From Herbaspirillum sp. ST 5-3 (lineage in GTDB: Bacteria; Pseudomonadota; Gammaproteobacteria; Burkholderiales; Burkholderiaceae_D), in contig NZ_STGI01000004.1 in NCBI RefSeq assembly GCF_004804275.1, positions 83,605-147,604 on the forward strand: a DNA stretch of 64,000 nucleotides. The letters run 5' to 3'. Position numbers and translations under genes: made by a program. The notes beneath the pieces are model-generated. The model ran no database searches. It saw only the letters and a list, made by a program, of their open reading frames with translations, and was not told where the DNA came from. Shown here in pieces: positions 41,689 through 49,778 of the stretch. The stretch's first letter is position 1; the number at the start of each line of letters is the position of its first letter.

Positions 41689-42207
41689 GGCGTGATCACC
41701 GTCCGAAAAGTCCTGAATGCGCGCTGCCACTGGTCTCGCCCGTACGGCGAGATGCGGCAAACGTCCCTAAACCAGTCACCCTTTGATTCAACATGGTTCT
41801 CCTCGAAAAAGAACTTCGGCTGTTGGTTCGGCGATTGAAAGGATTATTCCGGCTGGCGGTCACAGGTCCGTCCATTCGTCGATAACGCTGTTCGCATCAC
41901 GGCTGGTAAAAAGCCGGCGCCAACGTCGACAGGTGCAGCGTATTCGGAACGGATGGTGTGCTATGTGAAGCAGGAAGCCATTCTTGTCTCCTTGTCGTTT
42001 TTTATTTACGCCGGCCGGTGCACAATGGCTGTAGGAAAAAATGCGTCGGATTACGGCGTTCTTAATAATATATACAGAAAGAATGTTTTGGCAAGGTGAA
42101 CCTGCTCAAAATCGACGTCCGGCAACTTTCCCGCCCCAGAAAAACGCATCGCCCGGCGATCAGCGTGATCGACCGGGCGATGTTGTTGCCAATTTTCCAG
42201 CGCAAAA
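41689..42207. other. Intergenic region
   Basis: 519 bp between the foldase gene and the aldehyde dehydrogenase. The right end carries the terminator at 42140-42182. The AT-richer part around 41990-42100 presumably contains the foldase promoter. No gene is supported. Confidence 0.45.
42140..42182 (-). terminator. Terminator of the liv-adh-aldh operon
   Basis: On the minus strand CATCGCCCGG(T)CGATCA pairs with TGATCGCCGGGCGATG around a 3-nt loop, followed by GCGTTTTTC. It lies 25 nt after the aldehyde dehydrogenase stop. Confidence 0.85.
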
Positions 42208-43671
42208 TCAGTGCGCCGCCTCCTCCTTCAGCGCCGCCGCCTCCGGCCGGAACTGGAGGGATTTGTACTCCAGGAATTCTTCCAGTCCATACGCTCCCAT
42301 TTCGCGGCCGCGGCCAGATTGCTTGTAGCCGCCAAAGGGCGCGCCGAGATTGAACTGGCCGCCGTTGATTTCGACCTGGCCGGTACGCATCCTTCTTGCC
42401 ATCTTCATCGCGCGCTCGTCGCTGCCGGCCCATACGGCGCCCGACAAGCCGTACAGCGTGCCGTTCGCGATCTTTGTCGCTTCGTCTTCATCGCGATAGG
42501 TGATGATGGACAATACCGGCCCGAAGATTTCTTCCTGCGCGATGGTGCTGTCCGGCTTCACGCGACCGAAAATCGTCGGCTTCACGTAGTAACCCTTGGA
42601 CAAGCCTTCCGGCGCATCCGGCCCACCGCACAGCAGATCGGCACCCTCTTCCATGCCCTTGCGAATATAGTTGCGCACGCGTTCGCGCTGCGCGTCCGAA
42701 ATCAGCGGTCCCAGTCTCGCTGCGCCGCCGAAGGGGTCGCCGACGGTGAAACCCTTTGCAGCTTCCACCGCCAGTTTTGCGACTTCTTCATAACGCGATT
42801 CCGGCACCAGCATGCGGGTGTGCGCCGAGCAGGTCTGGCCGCTGTTGAGGAAGCAGGCGTTGATCGTTCCCTTCACTGCCGCGGCGAAATCAGCGTCGTC
42901 CAGGATTACCGATGCGGATTTGCCGCCGAGTTCGAGCGCCACGCGCTTGACGCTGGCCGACGCCACTTCCGAAATGCGCTTGCCGGCGCGTGTCGACCCG
43001 GTGAACGAAATCATGTCGACATCCGGATGGCGCACGAGCGCCTCGCCGATTACCGGGCCGGTCCCGGTGACCAGATTAAACACGCCCGGCGGCAGTCCGA
43101 CGGAATCGATCACTTCAGCCAGCACGAAGGCGTTCAGCGGAGCGACTTCGGAGGGCTTGAGAACAACGGTGCAACCGGCGGCGAGCGCGGCGGCGACTTT
43201 CGCGGCGATCTGGTGCAAGGGGTAATTCCACGGCGTGATGCATACTGCGACGCCGACCGGTTCGCGCACCACCAGCGAATTGCCGGTGACTTCCTGCCAC
43301 TGGAACGCATTGGCCAGTCTGGCATAAATGCCGAAATTCGCAATCGGAGAGCCGACCTGAATCATGGCGGACATTTTCAAGGGCATGCCGACTTCGCCGG
43401 TGATGATCTTGGCAAGTTCCTCGCTGCGCGCCTTCAATCCCTCCTGGATCTTGCGCAGGTATTCGCCGCGCTTGGCGGGTGGTGTCGTGCTCCACGCGTC
43501 GAAGGCCGCGCGCGCTGCGGCAACGGCCGCGTTCGCATCGTTTTCGTCGCCGTCGGGAATGCTTGCCATGACTTCCTCGGTCGACGCATTGATCACATCG
43601 ATCCTGTTGCGCCCGGAAGCAGGAACCCATTTTCCATTGATATATAACGTGTCACGTTTTTGCATTTTCAT
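42208..43671 (-). CDS. NAD(P)-dependent aldehyde dehydrogenase
   Basis: A 487-residue ALDH-superfamily enzyme. The catalytic glutamate is in [12 protein letters not shown] and the nucleophilic cysteine in [13 protein letters not shown]; cofactor contacts are ITPWNYPL and [10 protein letters not shown], and EEIFGPVL is present. It oxidises an aldehyde to the acid. It is the final gene of the liv operon, 18 bp after the alcohol dehydrogenase, so the two likely act in series on a substrate brought in by the transporter. The acid could then enter the acyl-CoA synthetase route at 29 kb. Chain identity is not visible. Confidence 0.93.
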   Translation of the reverse strand: MKMQKRDTLYINGKWVPASGRNRIDVINASTEEVMASIPDGDENDANAAVAAARAAFDAWSTTPPAKRGEYLRKIQEGLKARSEELAKIITGEVGMPLKMSAMIQVGSPIANFGIYARLANAFQWQEVTGNSLVVREPVGVAVCITPWNYPLHQIAAKVAAALAAGCTVVLKPSEVAPLNAFVLAEVIDSVGLPPGVFNLVTGTGPVIGEALVRHPDVDMISFTGSTRAGKRISEVASASVKRVALELGGKSASVILDDADFAAAVKGTINACFLNSGQTCSAHTRMLVPESRYEEVAKLAVEAAKGFTVGDPFGGAARLGPLISDAQRERVRNYIRKGMEEGADLLCGGPDAPEGLSKGYYVKPTIFGRVKPDSTIAQEEIFGPVLSIITYRDEDEATKIANGTLYGLSGAVWAGSDERAMKMARRMRTGQVEINGGQFNLGAPFGGYKQSGRGREMGAYGLEEFLEYKSLQFRPEAAALKEEAAH

Positions 43672-43689
43672 TTCTCCCCAAAAGGAGCC

Positions 43690-44799
43690 TTATTCAAAGA
43701 TGATGACGCCGCGCGCATTGCGTCCCACCTGCATATCGGCGAAGGCTTGTGGCGCTTGGTCGATGGTGTAGGTGTGACTGATCAGTTCGTCGAGCTTGAG
43801 ACGATGTGCGCGGTAAAGACCGATAAGACGCGGAAAATCCTCGCGCGGACGAGCCGAGCCGAAGTAGCTGCCGGTCAGTGTTTTTTCGCCGAAGGTGAGC
43901 GAAGCCGTGCGGATGGAGGTCATGTCCTTCGGCCCGGCGACGCCGACCACGACCGCCGTGCCGCCCTTGCGCAGCACGCCGTACGCCTGCGCGGCGATTT
44001 CACCCAGGCCCACGCATTCAAACGCATAATCGGCGCCGCCCTCGGTCAGCTTGAGAATGGTCTTGACGACGTTTTCCTCGCTCTTGCTGTTGACCACATG
44101 CGTCGCGCCGAATTTGCGCGCCATCTCCAGCTTGCCGTCGTTGGTGTCGACCGCGACGATCATGCGCGCGCCGGCGATGGCGGAACCCTGAATCGTGTTC
44201 AGGCCGACGCCGCCGCAGCCGAAGACGACTGCGATCGATCCAGGGTCGACCTTGGCGGTATTGACCGCGGCGCCGACGCCGGTCATGACGCCGCAGCCGA
44301 TCAATGCGGCCTTGTCGAGCGGCATCTGCTGGTCGACCTTGACCACGTTATCGATGTGCAGCGTGGCGTACTCGGCCATCACGCCGCAACCTGAAAAGAT
44401 GTTCAGCGGATTGCCGGCCAGGTCGCGAGTGCGCAGGGTCCCGTCCGGCAATGTGGTGGCGGCCTTGCCTGCCTGGTCGCAGAGTTGCGGGCGTCCGGTC
44501 TGGCAATAACGGCACTTGCCGCACATGCTCACGAAGGAGCTGACCACGTGGTCGCCCACCTTGTAATCGGTCACGCCCTCGCCCACCGCAACAATTTTTC
44601 CGGCACCCTCGTGGCCGAGAACGACGGGCGGTGGGAACGGAATGGTGCCGTTGGTGGCGGACAGATCGCTATGGCAGACACCGCAGGCCGCCAGCTTGAT
44701 CATGACCTCGCCGCGGCGTGGCGCATCGACGAGGATTTCTTCGACCACAACCGGCTGATTGATTTCGCGGCAGATGACTGCCTTCGCTTTTTGTTCCAT
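43690..44799 (-). CDS. Zinc-dependent alcohol dehydrogenase (MDR superfamily)
   Basis: A 369-residue medium-chain dehydrogenase. Catalytic zinc ligands are in ACGVCHSD and LGHEGAGKIV; the structural zinc site is SMCGKCRYCQTGRPQLC. The Rossmann motif is VFGCGGVGLNTIQGS, with an Asp (AVDTND) at the end of the second strand, which favours NAD over NADP. ATG 44799 has GGAGG 5 nt upstream. It resembles class III/benzyl-alcohol-type enzymes in length and loop order. Downstream aldehyde dehydrogenase is 18 bp away, so alcohol to aldehyde to acid is the likely sequence. Confidence 0.92.
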   Translation of the reverse strand: MEQKAKAVICREINQPVVVEEILVDAPRRGEVMIKLAACGVCHSDLSATNGTIPFPPPVVLGHEGAGKIVAVGEGVTDYKVGDHVVSSFVSMCGKCRYCQTGRPQLCDQAGKAATTLPDGTLRTRDLAGNPLNIFSGCGVMAEYATLHIDNVVKVDQQMPLDKAALIGCGVMTGVGAAVNTAKVDPGSIAVVFGCGGVGLNTIQGSAIAGARMIVAVDTNDGKLEMARKFGATHVVNSKSEENVVKTILKLTEGGADYAFECVGLGEIAAQAYGVLRKGGTAVVVGVAGPKDMTSIRTASLTFGEKTLTGSYFGSARPREDFPRLIGLYRAHRLKLDELISHTYTIDQAPQAFADMQVGRNARGVIIFE

Positions 44800-44823
44800 G
44801 TTTTCCTCCGGTTCATGAATGCA

Positions 44824-44849
44824 ACAAGCCGGCATGCTCGCCGGCTTGT
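44824..44849 (-). other. Intercistronic stem-loop between binding protein and alcohol dehydrogenase
   Basis: ACAAGCCGGC and GCCGGCTTGT form a perfect 10-bp stem with a 6-nt loop. No T-run follows on the minus strand, so it probably protects the upstream binding-protein mRNA or causes partial termination, giving more binding protein than dehydrogenases. Confidence 0.6.
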
Positions 44850-44872
44850 CAAAACGGGTGCTCGGCTGCTGC

Positions 44873-46048
44873 TTACTTGCCGGAAGCGATTCCCCGCAGG
44901 TTCACCGGCTGGACCTTGCCGCCGTCCACATACGCGACGAGGGTGTTGGCCAGTGTTCCGCCAACCTCGTTGAGTCCGTCGAAGTCATTCGGATTATATT
45001 CCGGCGGCAGCGTATTGAATGCCTTGCCCATCTGCGCGCGGATCGCAACCGGATCGGAAACCGTGCCTGCCAGTTTCATGGCAATCGCGGTCGCATGCAC
45101 CGCCGTATAGTTCAGGGCGATTTCCGAGCTCGGATCCTTGCCGGGATTGAGCTTGCGGAAACGCTCGACGAAGGACTTCGCGTTCGGCCGCTGATCATCG
45201 ACCATCGGCAACACGCCGATCGAACCTTCCAGGGGCGCATAACCGCCGATGACTTTCGCCATTTCATCCATCTTCGCCTGATCGAGCACGATGAAGCCGC
45301 CCTTGAAGCCCAGTTCGCGCGCCTGCTTGATCACCAGTGCAGTCGGCTCCGACGGACCGCCCACGAACAAGACATCCGGCTTGGCTTGCAACACGCGGCT
45401 CACGCCGCTATAGAAGTCGGTCGCCTTGTTGTAGGACATCGGGTTTTCCGCAACGACCTTGCCGCCGGCCGCTTCCCATGCCGGCTTGAACGCGGCGATC
45501 CATGCCTTGGCATAGTCATGATCAGCGCAGGCGATGCCCACGTTCTTGCCGTACTTGCTCATCTCGGTCTTGATGAACGGGTCGATGTAACCCGTGATTT
45601 CCGGGGGAATGCGAATCGTCAGCTTGTTGCCGCGTGCCGTGACCTGCGGCAGGCTGGTGTAGGCCAGCAGCATGACTTTCGATTTCTCGTTGAATGCCTG
45701 CACGGCGAATACGCCGCCCGAATGCGGTACCAATACAGCCGGAGTCTTGTACTGCTGGATCAAACGCTGCACGTTGATGCCGGTTTCGCTCGGATTGTAT
45801 TTATCGTCGAGCGCGACAATTTCCACCTTGTATTTCTTGCCGCCGACTTCCAGCCCTTTTGCATTGATCTCGTTGGCGGCCATTTCCATGCCGGTCAGGA
45901 CGTTCTTGCCGTAGAGCGCAGCGCCACCGGAAAGCGGACCGGAATAGCCGATCTTCACGACTTCCTGCGCGAATACGGCGCCACTGCCGAGTGCCGCACC
46001 GATTGCCAGCGCTGCCGACAACTTGCTCAGTTTTGCTTGAATCTTCAT
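44873..46048 (-). CDS. Liv-type (HAAT family) ABC transporter substrate-binding protein
   Basis: A 391-residue periplasmic binding protein with a signal peptide (from MKIQAKLSKLSAALAIGAAL to AVFA). The mature protein starts QEVVKIGYSGPLSGGAALYG, followed by EINAKGLEVGGKKYKVEIVALDD, recognisable as the ligand-lobe features of LivJ/amide-binding proteins; it also has VGIACADHDYAKAW and FVGGPSEPTALV. ATG 46048 lies next to a purine-rich GAGCAAGGA. It belongs to the livHMGF operon (53 nt after livF). Since alcohol and aldehyde dehydrogenases follow, the ligand is probably not a simple branched-chain amino acid but an alcohol or short acid precursor; that is inference. Confidence 0.93.
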   Translation of the reverse strand: MKIQAKLSKLSAALAIGAALGSGAVFAQEVVKIGYSGPLSGGAALYGKNVLTGMEMAANEINAKGLEVGGKKYKVEIVALDDKYNPSETGINVQRLIQQYKTPAVLVPHSGGVFAVQAFNEKSKVMLLAYTSLPQVTARGNKLTIRIPPEITGYIDPFIKTEMSKYGKNVGIACADHDYAKAWIAAFKPAWEAAGGKVVAENPMSYNKATDFYSGVSRVLQAKPDVLFVGGPSEPTALVIKQARELGFKGGFIVLDQAKMDEMAKVIGGYAPLEGSIGVLPMVDDQRPNAKSFVERFRKLNPGKDPSSEIALNYTAVHATAIAMKLAGTVSDPVAIRAQMGKAFNTLPPEYNPNDFDGLNEVGGTLANTLVAYVDGGKVQPVNLRGIASGK

Positions 46049-46101
46049 TCCTTGCTCCTCTTTGATGTTTTCACCCACTGATGACTTCACCCGTTATCCG
46101 A

Positions 46102-46809
46102 TCAGGCGCCGATATAGGCCTTGCGCACCTGTTCGTTATTCAGCAATTCGTCGCGCGTGCCTTCCAGCACGATGTGTCCGTTTTCGATCACATAAGCGCG
46201 ATTGGCAATCTTCAACGCGGCGAACGCGTTCTGTTCCGCCAGCAGCACCGTGGTGCCGGTGCGGTTGATTTTTTCAATCACCTCGAACATCTGCTTGACC
46301 ACCAGCGGCGCCAGGCCGAGCGAGGGCTCGTCCAGCAACAAGGCTTTCGGTCGGCCCATCAGCGCGCGTCCGATGGCGACCATTTGCTGCTGGCCGCCGG
46401 ACAGCGAGCCGGCATTCGCTTCGCGCCGCTCGTGCAGGATTGGAAAGAGCTCGAACACTTCGTCCAGGGTTTTCTGAATGCCCTGCTTGTCGCGCCGATG
46501 CACGTACGCGCCGAGCGTCAGGTTCTTCAAGACCGACATGCCGGGAAAAAGCTTGCGGCCCTCCGGGCAATGCACCACGCCGTCATGCACGATCTGCGAC
46601 GGCTTCATGCCGACGAGCTCCTTGTTGCGGAAACGGATGCTGCCGGCCGCTGCCTTGTTCAGGCCGCTTACCGTCAGGAAGATCGAGCTCTTGCCGGCAC
46701 CGTTGGCGCCGAGCAGAACAACCAGTTCGCCTTCCCTGGCATGAATGCTGACCTGGTCAAGCGCCCGGAAGCTGCCGTAATTCACCGAGATCTTGTCAAG
46801 CTGCAGCAT
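46102..46809 (-). CDS. livF: Liv-type ABC transporter ATP-binding protein (LivF family)
   Basis: A 235-residue ABC ATPase. Walker A is GANGAGKSS, the signature LSGGQQQM, Walker B ALLLDEPSLGLAP, and the H-loop region LLAEQN is of the LivF kind (EQN instead of a histidine). Start ATG 46809 overlaps the end of livG by 14 nt. The open frame upstream to 46887 is within livG and is not homologous. It powers the livHM permease pair together with LivG. Confidence 0.95.
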   Translation of the reverse strand: MLQLDKISVNYGSFRALDQVSIHAREGELVVLLGANGAGKSSIFLTVSGLNKAAAGSIRFRNKELVGMKPSQIVHDGVVHCPEGRKLFPGMSVLKNLTLGAYVHRRDKQGIQKTLDEVFELFPILHERREANAGSLSGGQQQMVAIGRALMGRPKALLLDEPSLGLAPLVVKQMFEVIEKINRTGTTVLLAEQNAFAALKIANRAYVIENGHIVLEGTRDELLNNEQVRKAYIGA

Positions 46810-47560
46810 GTTCACTCCCGAGATAAGCTTCGATGACGACCGGGTTGGAGCGAATCTCCGAGGGCGTTCCTTCCGCGATCTTTTCACCGTAGTTGAGCAC
46901 CATGATCTTGTCCGCGAGGTTCATGATCATGCTCATCTTGTGTTCGATCAGGCAGACGGTCAGACCGGTCCTGACCATTTTCCGGATCAGCTCGGCCAGT
47001 CCGATCGTTTCTTCCGGATTGACGCCGCCAGCCGGTTCGTCCAGCAAGACCAGCGAGGGATTGGTCGACAAGGCCAGCGCGAACGCGACGCGCTTGCGCT
47101 CTTCCTGGGTAATGTCGGCAGCGATCCGGTTCTCGATATGCGAGAGACCGACAAAGTCGAGCGCGGCGCGCGCCTTCTCCCGGCATTCGCGTTCCTCATC
47201 CTTCAGGCGGCGGGTTCCGAGCAAGACGTCCAGCAGGCCCGATCTGGTGCGCAGCCGGTGTCCGACAATCAGGTTGTCGAGCACGCTGGCCGCGTCGAAC
47301 AGGTGCGTGGTCTGGAAGGTGCGGGACACGCCCAGCCTGGCCATCTGGTCCGCCCGCAGATTGGTCACATCCTGTCCCTCGAAGACGATGCGGCCCTCGG
47401 TTGGCTGGAATACCCCGCTGATCAGATTGAAGAACGTCGTCTTGCCGGCGCCGTTGGGGCCGATGATGGCGTTGATCTTGCCGCGCTCGATGGTGGTGGA
47501 GACGTTCCGCACCGCGGTCAGTCCGCCGAAGCGCTTGGACAGGGATTGGATCTCAAGCAT
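46796..47560 (-). CDS. livG: Liv-type ABC transporter ATP-binding protein (LivG family) with altered signature motif
   Basis: A 254-residue ABC ATPase. Walker A GPNGAGKTT and Walker B LVLLDEPAGGVNP are normal, and the LivG-specific loops are present (SRTFQTTHLFDAASVLDNL, CLIEHKMSMIMNLADKI). At the ABC signature, where LSYGQQRR is usual, the sequence reads ITQEERKRVAF. As two ATPases pair in the complex, one composite site may be weak or inactive. It overlaps livM by 8 nt and livF by 14 nt. Reading-frame and codon context look normal, so this is not a sequencing frameshift. Confidence 0.93.
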   Translation of the reverse strand: MLEIQSLSKRFGGLTAVRNVSTTIERGKINAIIGPNGAGKTTFFNLISGVFQPTEGRIVFEGQDVTNLRADQMARLGVSRTFQTTHLFDAASVLDNLIVGHRLRTRSGLLDVLLGTRRLKDEERECREKARAALDFVGLSHIENRIAADITQEERKRVAFALALSTNPSLVLLDEPAGGVNPEETIGLAELIRKMVRTGLTVCLIEHKMSMIMNLADKIMVLNYGEKIAEGTPSEIRSNPVVIEAYLGSEHAAA

Positions 47561-48572
47561 GGCTGCCCTCCTGTTGTTGCACCATCTTCACCGGCGCGGG
47601 CTTGACCTGCGCGCCGGAGGAGGATGCACGCGACACAACGCGCGCCTTCCATGCGAGATAGGTTCCGACCACGCCGTTGGGCAGGAAGATCACCAGCAGT
47701 ACGAGAATCGGGCCGAAGACGACGAAACGATAATCCTGGAGGAATTGCAGATACTGCGTCACCCACGGCATGGAGACCGAGCCGAGCAGCGGGCCGAGGA
47801 TGGTTCCCGTGCCGCCGATCAACATGTACATCGTCATGTCGAAGGTCTGATCGACACCGGCCAGGCCCGGGCCAAGGAAGCGCACCGCACCCGCATACAA
47901 ACCGCCCGCCAGGCCGGCATAGAAAACGGAGAGCATGAATGCCAGTACCTTGTTGCGCATCAGGTTGATACCCAGCGCTTCGGCAAGGTCGTCGCCATTG
48001 CGAATGGCCATGAAAGTGCGGCCGAGCAGCGAGTTGACAATGCGATGCATGATCCACACGCTGACGACAAGGAAGAACAGCACAAGGTAGTACTGGGCGC
48101 GCGGACTTTCGAAGTCGATGCCGGCAACCGAAGGCGCTGCGGGAATGCCGATGATGCCCACCGTGCCGTGCGTCAGTCCTTCCCACTTCTCGATCAACAG
48201 GTACATGATGTAACCGACGCACAGTGTGAAAATCGAAAAGAAGTGTCCTTTCAGCCGCAGCGACAGGATGCCGACGAAGAATCCGATCGCGGCGGCAACG
48301 AATCCCGACAGGGCGAAGGCAATCCAGAACGGCACCTGGTGATCGACCGTCAGGATGCCCACCGTGTAAGCGCCGACCGCCATGAATCCGCTGTGCGCCA
48401 GGTTGTACTGACCGGTGTAGCCGGTGATGAGATTCAGGCCGACGGTTGCGATCGCGTAGATGTAGGCCAGCGACATCACCGTCAGGTAATAGTCATTGCC
48501 TGCGAGGTACGGAAAGGCGACGGCCAGGGCGATCAGCAGCAGCCACCCGATTTTTCGGTCCAGGTATTTCAT
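47553..48572 (-). CDS. livM: Liv-type ABC transporter permease (LivM family)
   Basis: A 339-residue membrane protein with about 9-10 membrane segments. Family landmarks are LNLITGYTGQYNLAHSGFMAVGAY and the coupling-helix region RTFMAIRNGDDLAEALGIN. ATG 48572 is chosen; an in-frame TTG two codons earlier overlaps the livH stop. The C-terminus carries a polar tail (about 310-339) that overlaps the livG start. It forms the translocation pore with LivH. Confidence 0.94.
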   Translation of the reverse strand: MKYLDRKIGWLLLIALAVAFPYLAGNDYYLTVMSLAYIYAIATVGLNLITGYTGQYNLAHSGFMAVGAYTVGILTVDHQVPFWIAFALSGFVAAAIGFFVGILSLRLKGHFFSIFTLCVGYIMYLLIEKWEGLTHGTVGIIGIPAAPSVAGIDFESPRAQYYLVLFFLVVSVWIMHRIVNSLLGRTFMAIRNGDDLAEALGINLMRNKVLAFMLSVFYAGLAGGLYAGAVRFLGPGLAGVDQTFDMTMYMLIGGTGTILGPLLGSVSMPWVTQYLQFLQDYRFVVFGPILVLLVIFLPNGVVGTYLAWKARVVSRASSSGAQVKPAPVKMVQQQEGSHA

Positions 48573-48574
48573 TC

Positions 48575-49438
48575 TCAACGCACCCCTTTAGTGAACAGCC
48601 CCTCCGGGCGAATCGAAAGAATGGCTACCAACAGGACAAAGGCGATGATGTCCTTGTAATCGGTGGAGATGTAAAACGCGCCGAATGCTTCCGCAAAGCC
48701 GATGATCAGCCCGCCGACAATGGCACCCGGCACGCTGCCCATGCCGCCGAGGACGATGATCACGAATGCCTTGGTGATGACAAGGTTGCCCATGCCTGGA
48801 TACACCAGGTTGATCGGTGCGTAGAGCGCTGCCGCAACTGCGGCGAGGACACCGGAAATGGCGAATGTCAGCATCGCCACGCGATTGGGGTCGATGCCCA
48901 CCAGCGCGGCGCCGTCGCGATTCTGCGCCATCGCGATGATGGTGGCACCGGTGACCGTCTTTTTCAGGAACAGGTGCAAACCCGCCACCAAACCAAATGC
49001 CGCGAGAATGATCAGCAGGCGCTGTTCCGGCAGGACCAGTCCTGCGAAGTTCATGATTCCGTTATACGGGGTCTGCATGCGGTGGAAATCGGCGCCCCAG
49101 ATTGCCTGGGCACCGGATTCCAGAAAAAGCAGTATCCCGATTGCGGCAATCATGTGATGCAGGCCGGGCGCGTGACGTAGGGGATGGAAAACCAGTCGCT
49201 CGGCAACCACAGCGAGCGCTGCGACGGCCACTGCCGCGCCCGCCATTGCCAGCCAGTAATTCACTCCCATGGCGCTCATCAGATAGAACGCAACATAGGC
49301 ACCGGCCATATAGAACGCGCCGTGGGCGAAGTTCGGCACCTGCAGAATGCCGTACACCAAAGTCAGGCCAAGGGCGACCAGACTATACACGCCGCCCAGC
49401 GTCAATCCGTTCAAGATCTGTTGCAGAATCAAGTCCAA
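48575..49438 (-). CDS. livH: Liv-type ABC transporter permease (LivH family), TTG start
   Basis: A 287-residue membrane protein with about 8 membrane segments. Landmarks are NGLTLGGVYSLVALGLTLVYG, NFAHGAFYMAGAY and the coupling helix MAQNRDGAALVGIDPNR. The start is a TTG with GGAGG 7 nt upstream. An ATG five bases before it is out of frame and opens a five-codon mini-ORF (MFWT stop) across the TTG. It is the first gene of the operon; a perfect 17-bp palindrome lies 125 bp upstream. Confidence 0.93.
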   Translation of the reverse strand: MDLILQQILNGLTLGGVYSLVALGLTLVYGILQVPNFAHGAFYMAGAYVAFYLMSAMGVNYWLAMAGAAVAVAALAVVAERLVFHPLRHAPGLHHMIAAIGILLFLESGAQAIWGADFHRMQTPYNGIMNFAGLVLPEQRLLIILAAFGLVAGLHLFLKKTVTGATIIAMAQNRDGAALVGIDPNRVAMLTFAISGVLAAVAAALYAPINLVYPGMGNLVITKAFVIIVLGGMGSVPGAIVGGLIIGFAEAFGAFYISTDYKDIIAFVLLVAILSIRPEGLFTKGVR

Positions 49439-49563
49439 AACATTGCCTCCTGTAATGGTTTTTGTTGACGCTGGTCAATTTTTTTAGAAAATCCGGTTTG
49501 TTACCATGGCGTTTTTCGCAAGTTACCGGGACTTCGGATTCCTGTCAACGAATTCGGAACGAT

Positions 49564-49580
49564 GTTTTGCATAGCAAAAC
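49564..49580 (-). promoter_or_regulatory. Perfect IclR-type operator candidate upstream of livH
   Basis: GTTTTGCATAGCAAAAC: 7-bp arms with a 3-nt centre. The same arms are seen at 22666 (FadB-like operon) and 20933 (iclR promoter). It lies 125 bp upstream of the livH start. Confidence 0.68.
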
Positions 49581-49720
49581 GCGAGTACCGAAAAATGGCC
49601 GTGGATCGCATGAAATGGCAGTGGAAATCGGCTCCGCAAGGACTCAGGGAGCATGATGGGGAACGACGCAGGCTGTCTTGGGTCTGCGTGGATAGCGGCA
49701 GCCAGCTTTGCGAAACGAGC

Positions 49721-49751
49721 AAAACAAAAAGGCCCGCATTGCGCGGGCCTC
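49721..49751 (-). terminator. Rho-independent terminator of the BMP operon
   Basis: On the minus strand AGGCCCGC, a 5-nt loop and GCGGGCCT are followed by TTTTTGTTTT, 28 nt after the stop of the binding-protein gene. Confidence 0.92.
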
Positions 49752-49778
49752 TCTTTCGACTTGACGGCTTAGGGCAGT

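Larger units (their letters stand above)
49439..49778. promoter_or_regulatory. Control region of the liv operon plus terminator of the BMP operon
   Basis: 340 bp. It contains the livH ribosome-binding site, the palindrome at 49564-49580 and the terminator at 49721-49751. No further gene is supported. Confidence 0.55.

Noticed and set aside
41783-42040. Small plus-strand open frame of about 60 codons in the 41.7-42.1 kb gap
   Set aside because: No ribosome-binding site, no domain and arginine-rich composition typical of a random frame.
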